DNA of 64,000 bases from Flavobacteriales bacterium (GTDB lineage: Bacteria > Bacteroidota > Bacteroidia > Flavobacteriales_F > PHOS-HE28), in the NCBI GenBank assembly GCA_016703005.1, contig JADJCX010000033.1, positions 310,001-374,000 on the forward strand. The letters are read 5' to 3'. The number at the start of each line of letters is the position of its first letter. Positions within the stretch are counted from its first letter, which is position 1. The notes beneath the pieces are model-generated. The model saw only the letters and a list, made by a program, of their open reading frames with translations, had not been told where the DNA came from and ran no database searches. This document shows, piece by piece, positions 59,833-64,000 of the stretch. The position numbers and the translations under genes were made by a program.

Positions 59833-61461
59833 ATGCTGAAGCCGCTTTGCTCCTCGATGGCCTTTTTCCTGGCCGTTCAACCCCTTACGTCGGTCGCGCA
59901 GATCGAAGTGACCAAGGATTTCAAGTACGAACTCGGTAAGCCCTATACGGTTATCGATGCTCCGGTGAAGGAGTATTTCAGGGTGAGCGACGGCGTGATC
60001 GCGTTGAAGGTGGACCAGGACTACTACTTCGTGCAAAAGCTGAGCGGCGAAACGTTGACGCAAACGTGCATGAAGGAAGTGCGGGATTTCCCCAAGGGCC
60101 ACATGCTGGAGCACACCATGGTGTTCAACGATCGCGTGTATGTGTTCTATTCCACTTGGGACAAAGCCACCCAGACCGAGGAACTGTGGGTGCGCGAGGT
60201 GGATACAAAGACCTGCGGCTTCAAGGACAAAGGCCGGTCGATCGTGAAGGTGAACGGAAAGCTCGCAGGCACGCTAGTGAGCCAAGGTTGGTACACAGCC
60301 GGAGTAACCGACAAATACGCCTTCAATGTATCCTACGGCGATGAGCACCTCATGGTGAAGTATCGCAAGAAGCCGGAGGAAAGGGATGACTCCAAGAACA
60401 AGGACGTGATCGGTGTGGTCGTGTTCGATTCCACCGTTACCGAGGTGTGGCGTCGCGAGTACACCATGCCCTACACCGAAGAGCGCATGGATAACCTGGA
60501 CGCCGAAGTGGACGCCGCCGGGAACGGTTATGTGCTGGCTACCGTTCGCGAGAAGGACCCCAAGGAACTGGCGCGCGGCGCGGAAATGCCGAGCCACATC
60601 GAACTCTTCCGTTTCGGGGCAGTAACGACAGAGATCGAGGTTACGCCGATCGATCTGGGCACCATGTACATCAGCGACATCAGCCTGTTCGAGGGGGCCG
60701 ACAACAAGATGCTATGTGCCGGATACTTCCGCACGGAGAAAAAATCCACTGGAGCCGAAGGCATGTTCACATTCTCAGTGGAGAAGAGCGGTGCCATTGG
60801 CCATGTGAAACGACATGATATCCCGTTGGACCTCATCAATGAGTACATCTCCGAGCGCGCGCAGAAGAAGAACGCTAAGAAGGAGGCCGAAGGCAACGCC
60901 GAAGTTGGCATGCCCAACTTGGACATGACCATGGTGTTGGTGGAGCCTGATGGTGGACTGGTGCTCATCGGGGAGCAGTACTATGCCGTTTACCACAGCG
61001 CCTCCCAGAACCGGTCGGCCTATTACACCTACCACTACGACAATATGCTGGTAACGAGCATTGGCGGCGATGGCACGCTGAAGTGGATGAAGAAGCTACC
61101 CAAGCGCCAGATCACGCTGCGGCCTCCTGGTGGCTGCTCGTTCTCCTACTTCGAAAGCCCATCGCATATGTTCCTGCTCTTCATGGATCACGTGGAGAAC
61201 ATGGATCTGGGTGTGAACGAAGTACCCAAGGCCCACTCCGACGGACAAGGCGGGTTCCTCACCGGGTACAAACTCGATCTCGGTTCCGGTGCCGTTACCA
61301 AGACCAGCATCCTCGACACACGCGATGTGAAGGGCATGGAACTCTATCAGGTCGGCATTAACCGCGTGGTGGATGTCAGCGCCACCGAGTTCTTGATGGA
61401 AGCCTACAAGAAGGGGAAGGAGGACATCCTTGTTCGCGTGTATTTGAAGGAAGACAAGTAG
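59833..61461 (+). CDS. Hypothetical secreted protein
   Basis: ATG 59833 (MLKPLCSSMAFFLAV) starts a signal peptide cleaving near SVAQ; 542 residues. The mature protein is beta-strand rich with many Tyr/Lys/Glu (KVDQDYYFVQKLSGETL; WVREVDTKTCGFKDKG) and a Lys/Ala-rich helical insertion near residue 345 (ERAQKKNAKKEAEG). It resembles large Bacteroidota exported beta-propeller-like proteins without a sorting domain. No known family. It lies between the two paralogous T9SS genes. Confidence 0.7.
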   Translation: MLKPLCSSMAFFLAVQPLTSVAQIEVTKDFKYELGKPYTVIDAPVKEYFRVSDGVIALKVDQDYYFVQKLSGETLTQTCMKEVRDFPKGHMLEHTMVFNDRVYVFYSTWDKATQTEELWVREVDTKTCGFKDKGRSIVKVNGKLAGTLVSQGWYTAGVTDKYAFNVSYGDEHLMVKYRKKPEERDDSKNKDVIGVVVFDSTVTEVWRREYTMPYTEERMDNLDAEVDAAGNGYVLATVREKDPKELARGAEMPSHIELFRFGAVTTEIEVTPIDLGTMYISDISLFEGADNKMLCAGYFRTEKKSTGAEGMFTFSVEKSGAIGHVKRHDIPLDLINEYISERAQKKNAKKEAEGNAEVGMPNLDMTMVLVEPDGGLVLIGEQYYAVYHSASQNRSAYYTYHYDNMLVTSIGGDGTLKWMKKLPKRQITLRPPGGCSFSYFESPSHMFLLFMDHVENMDLGVNEVPKAHSDGQGGFLTGYKLDLGSGAVTKTSILDTRDVKGMELYQVGINRVVDVSATEFLMEAYKKGKEDILVRVYLKEDK

Positions 61462-61478
61462 CTCCGCGCTTTCAGTGG

Positions 61479-61988
61479 TTACTTCTCCCTCGCCTTCCTG
61501 AACCACTCGTGACCGGTCTCGAACCGGCGTAGCACTTCGGCCACGCGTTTTGCTTTGGTCTCGATCGTCTTGCCGCTGCTGATCCAGTGACAGATGCCGC
61601 GTTGCACGCCCGGGCGAAGCTTCTTCCACGCCGCGTTCAGATCGTCCATGAAGTCGAGCGTTTCCTGCAGTTCCTCGGGAACGTTCACTTCTTCCTGGTT
61701 CTCGTTGCGCCACACTTCCACGTGCACCGGTACTCCGTCTTTCAACTTGTGGCTCTTGCGCAATCCGTTGCTCACAATGATCACGTGGTAGCCGCTCTTG
61801 GTCGGGATCAGCGCCCGGTCGATGGGGAGGCCGTTCATGGTGCCTTTGATGCGCACGGCTGCACGCGTGCCGTAAAGCGCATGCACATCGTGGGGGAACT
61901 CGACCCAACTCCAAGCGCCCTTGCCTTCGCCGCGCACGATGGTGGCGGTGAAGCGATGGATCTCTGCTGATGACTTCTTCTTCGGCAT
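61479..61988 (-). CDS. DUF1905 / YdeI-type (OmdA) protein
   Basis: A 169-residue protein. Residues 1-95 form a DUF1905 barrel (HRFTATIVRGEGKGAWSWV; AVRIKGTMNGLPIDRALIP; GYHVIIVSNGLRKSHKLKD). Residues of about 105-165 are a YdeI/OmpD-associated helical domain (PEELQETLDFMDDLNAAWK; RGICHWISSGKTIETKAKR; RRFETGHEWFRKAREK). Such proteins may bind DNA or act in stress response; the function is not established. The 3' end faces the hypothetical secreted gene 17 bases away. Confidence 0.88.
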   Translation of the reverse strand: MPKKKSSAEIHRFTATIVRGEGKGAWSWVEFPHDVHALYGTRAAVRIKGTMNGLPIDRALIPTKSGYHVIIVSNGLRKSHKLKDGVPVHVEVWRNENQEEVNVPEELQETLDFMDDLNAAWKKLRPGVQRGICHWISSGKTIETKAKRVAEVLRRFETGHEWFRKAREK

Positions 61989-61994
61989 GGTGGA

Positions 61995-62126
61995 TCAACC
62001 GCCTGCTTTCTTCGCTGCCGTTCCCTTCTCCAACAAATAAGCGCGCACTATTTCGCGGTGCTCGCCAAGGCCGATCGTGCTCTTGCGCGAACAGGCGACG
62101 ACCGTCGGAACGAAGCGTTCGCTCAT
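61995..62126 (-). CDS. Possible small ORF (43 residues)
   Basis: An ATG overlapping the stop of the T9SS gene at 62123 (ATGA) opens a 43-residue frame, MSERFVPTVVACSRKST then helix GEHREIVRAYLLEKG and KKAGG, stopping 6 bases before the DUF1905 start. Composition and the ATGA overlap are suggestive of a real or decayed coupled gene; no family recognised. Confidence 0.3.
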   Translation of the reverse strand: MSERFVPTVVACSRKSTIGLGEHREIVRAYLLEKGTAAKKAGG

Positions 62127-63976
62127 TTCGTCGTCGTCAGCACGATCCGTTGCACGCGCTGTTGCTCGCCGTTGATGGCGCGAATGAACCAGATGCCCTG
62201 GGCGATCGACGAGATATCGATGCGGGTGGTGGCACGGCCGCTAGGGGTAGCAAGTTCCTTGATGAGCACACGTTTTCCATCCAAGCCGATCACTTCCAAC
62301 ACGGAGGTGGCTGCTCCGTCCGCCCCTAGAACCTGCACTTGGATGGCGTCACCTTGTTGCACGGCTTCCAGCGCGAAGGCCTCGTGGCCAACGTTCTCCT
62401 CGACCCCGACCTCAGCGCTCAGATCGAAGGAGAAGATGCGTGTGCGGGTAGCTCCATTGGTGCCGAGGTATTCGCCGGTGAACCAGAACGTGTGGCCATC
62501 CGGGTCCAGCGAACAATGCGCGTAATCGCCGAAGCGATTGAGGCTCTGCTGGGAACCGAGACCGGCCACCACTTCTTGCTCGATGAAGGTCATTTGGCCC
62601 AATGGATCGTTCGCCATCCGCCCGGTGTAGCGCAGGCCAGCGTAGATGCCGTTGGGGCCATCGGCACAACTGTATCCCAGGCCGATGTTGCCCTGCATGT
62701 CCATGGCGATGCTGCCATAGAAACGGTCGGCTCCGTCCGGGCTGTAGGTGCCCTGCTGATGGATGGCCCAGTTGCCATCGTTGGCGTCACGTAGCTCGTA
62801 CCAGCGGATCCCACATTGGTTGGAGCCGACATCCACGCCGTTGCAGAGCATCAGGGTGTTGTAGTTGGTCCAGCGTATGTGTTGCGCGCGGAAGTTGAAG
62901 ATGCCGAGACCTCCGTCAAGCTTTTGGGCCGTGCCCGGCTGCGCGATGTTGTCCCAGCCTGTGCCGATCCACGGGTCGAACGGGGCCGTGTCGATCGTCT
63001 GGTGCTGCGCAACGTTCGTGTTCGCGGTGGTGACCCAGTCGGTGGTCATCGCGTAGATCTTGATGCGGTCGCTCGGTGCACCCCAAGAGTTGTCCTCCAA
63101 GTTGAAGAAGTAGCACGGCGTGCCGGCGGGCGGCAGGTCACCGTCGGCATCGGAGGGCAGCACGCTGGTGAACCCGCTGTCGATGACGCCCGACGCGCTG
63201 AGGGCGATCATGCGCGCATCCGGATCCCCGGCCAACATCTTGGTGCGCTCGAAGACGATGGCCGTGCGGCTGCTGTTGGTGGTGCAGTAGTACCCGTCCC
63301 ACCAGATACTGTACTTCGGATAGTCAGGGAATTGGTTGATGTTGAACTCATAAGCATAGTAGGCTCCGGCGGGATCGCTGGTCGCGGAGACGGCGATCAC
63401 CAACTGGTAAGGCGGTCCGGAGAACACCTCGTCGAACTGGGAGATGAACCAGCGGTCGGCGTGGCGGTCGTACATCACGATCGGATCGCCGTCGTTGCCG
63501 GCATCAGCCCAAAGGCTGCTCAGACTGTGCTGTGGGCCTATGCCCGGGCCCGTTTTCGTGTACACCCGATAAGAGGAGTTGACGGCTTGCACATAGTGGT
63601 CGGGTCCGGCGGCACCGGTGGGGTCCGGCGGTATGCCGCTTCCGCTCTGTCCGTTCACATTCACGGCGGGTGCCTTGGCACTTTTCGTCGCTGAGCGCAG
63701 TTGCAGCGCTCCGTCGGGCTCGTTCTCCCAACGCGCATCGGTCACCACCGGCAAGGCGCGTTGTTTGTCGGCTTCGTGGCGTTCGCGGTCTTCCGCACCG
63801 TCTTCTCTCACCACCGGCCACTCGGTCATCGGCGGTGTCTTCATGAAGCGGGTGGCCTTGGCCACGGTGATGGCTTGCCCGAGCGCGTTCAGCGTTGGCT
63901 TTTCTTGAGCTGTCTGGCCAAATGCCATGAGCGGCAGGAGCAGCCCTATGGCGGGGAGGAGGTGGTTGCGCAACAT
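62123..63976 (-). CDS. Large secreted T9SS cargo protein (paralog B)
   Basis: A 617-residue protein with signal peptide (LPAIGLLLPLMAFGQ) and the same domain order as the 57851 gene: GSGIPPDPTGAAGPDHYVQ, DPIVMYDRHADRWFISQF, YPKYSIWWDGYYCTTN, GTPCYFFNLEDNSWG and GNWAIHQQGTYSPDG, then a T9SS type A sorting domain (EVIGLDGKRVLIKEL ... EQQRVQRIVLTTTK). The start lies 24 bases from the window edge, so its promoter is outside. Probably duplicated from a common ancestor with paralog A; ligand or enzymatic role unknown. Confidence 0.85.
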   Translation of the reverse strand: MLRNHLLPAIGLLLPLMAFGQTAQEKPTLNALGQAITVAKATRFMKTPPMTEWPVVREDGAEDRERHEADKQRALPVVTDARWENEPDGALQLRSATKSAKAPAVNVNGQSGSGIPPDPTGAAGPDHYVQAVNSSYRVYTKTGPGIGPQHSLSSLWADAGNDGDPIVMYDRHADRWFISQFDEVFSGPPYQLVIAVSATSDPAGAYYAYEFNINQFPDYPKYSIWWDGYYCTTNSSRTAIVFERTKMLAGDPDARMIALSASGVIDSGFTSVLPSDADGDLPPAGTPCYFFNLEDNSWGAPSDRIKIYAMTTDWVTTANTNVAQHQTIDTAPFDPWIGTGWDNIAQPGTAQKLDGGLGIFNFRAQHIRWTNYNTLMLCNGVDVGSNQCGIRWYELRDANDGNWAIHQQGTYSPDGADRFYGSIAMDMQGNIGLGYSCADGPNGIYAGLRYTGRMANDPLGQMTFIEQEVVAGLGSQQSLNRFGDYAHCSLDPDGHTFWFTGEYLGTNGATRTRIFSFDLSAEVGVEENVGHEAFALEAVQQGDAIQVQVLGADGAATSVLEVIGLDGKRVLIKELATPSGRATTRIDISSIAQGIWFIRAINGEQQRVQRIVLTTTK

Positions 63977-64000
63977 GGTACGGGATCAAGGGACCGAAAG

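Overview
The window looks like chromosomal DNA of a GC-rich member of the Bacteroidota, most likely a Flavobacteriales lineage. The evidence is the large number of secreted proteins with C-terminal type IX secretion (T9SS) sorting domains or a gliding-motility C-terminal domain, the BatA-type VWA protein, a Bacteroidota-style dihydroorotase with a degenerate metal-site motif, a fused two-subunit 2-oxoacid dehydrogenase E1, WG-repeat and SBBP-repeat proteins, and almost no Shine-Dalgarno sequences. There is no rRNA operon, prophage or CRISPR array; one tRNA and one complete IS3-family element are present.

Layout. 1-3.5 kb: an operon of three lipoproteins (CsgG-type, LPP20-type, LPP20-like) closed by a strong terminator. 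3.6-7.3 kb: DUF423 membrane protein, ATP-dependent PEP carboxykinase with terminator, and an S41-like protease that seems to lack its nucleophile. 7.3-15.2 kb: a TroA-type metal/heme-binding lipoprotein with a frameshift, Mpo1-like and DinB proteins, then a minus-strand operon of ferric-iron ABC transporter genes (fbpA-fbpB-fbpC), a TPR remnant, a YdcF-like protein and a secreted endonuclease/phosphatase. Several of these genes carry lesions. 15.4-30.5 kb: mostly housekeeping, namely a peroxiredoxin-like membrane protein coupled to a PAS-SpoIIE phosphatase, miaA, a pRiA4b ORF-3 protein, CCA/polyA polymerase, glycosyltransferase 9, dapD, ruvX, def, a TPR lipoprotein, pyrC, a BatA protein and a WG-repeat protein. 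30.5-33 kb: a repeat-rich intergenic stretch followed by a fused E1 alpha-beta dehydrogenase that has itself taken up repeat sequence.

33-37.3 kb is the accessory part: a SEFIR/TIR-type candidate defence gene cut in two by an IS3 element (13-bp perfect terminal repeats, 3-bp target duplication), a tRNA with a UAU anticodon, palindromic repeats, a small conserved-looking ORF, a cupin and a 21-bp minisatellite that encodes heptads. 37.3-43 kb holds a VanX-type D-Ala-D-Ala dipeptidase, two degraded copies of its 3' end, and two paralogous secreted proteins ending in DRDPI repeats. 43-64 kb is rich in secreted T9SS cargo (delta-60, SBBP, gliding-type, and a pair of about 615-residue paralogs), interleaved with a hydrolase, a fatty-acid desaturase, a MauG-like peroxidase with its lipoprotein cytochrome, an SRPBCC protein and a CrtI/RetSat-like oxidoreductase.

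A recurring feature is the apparent frameshift, often at a short homopolymer (about 12.81, 25.87, 34.68 and 44.66 kb). Residual assembly indels are the simplest explanation for many of these. The IS insertion, the in-frame amber codon in fbpA and the degraded vanX copies are not explained that way. I found no complete undescribed system. The best leads are the CsgG/LPP20 lipoprotein trio, the IS-disrupted SEFIR gene, and repeat elements captured inside a core metabolic enzyme.
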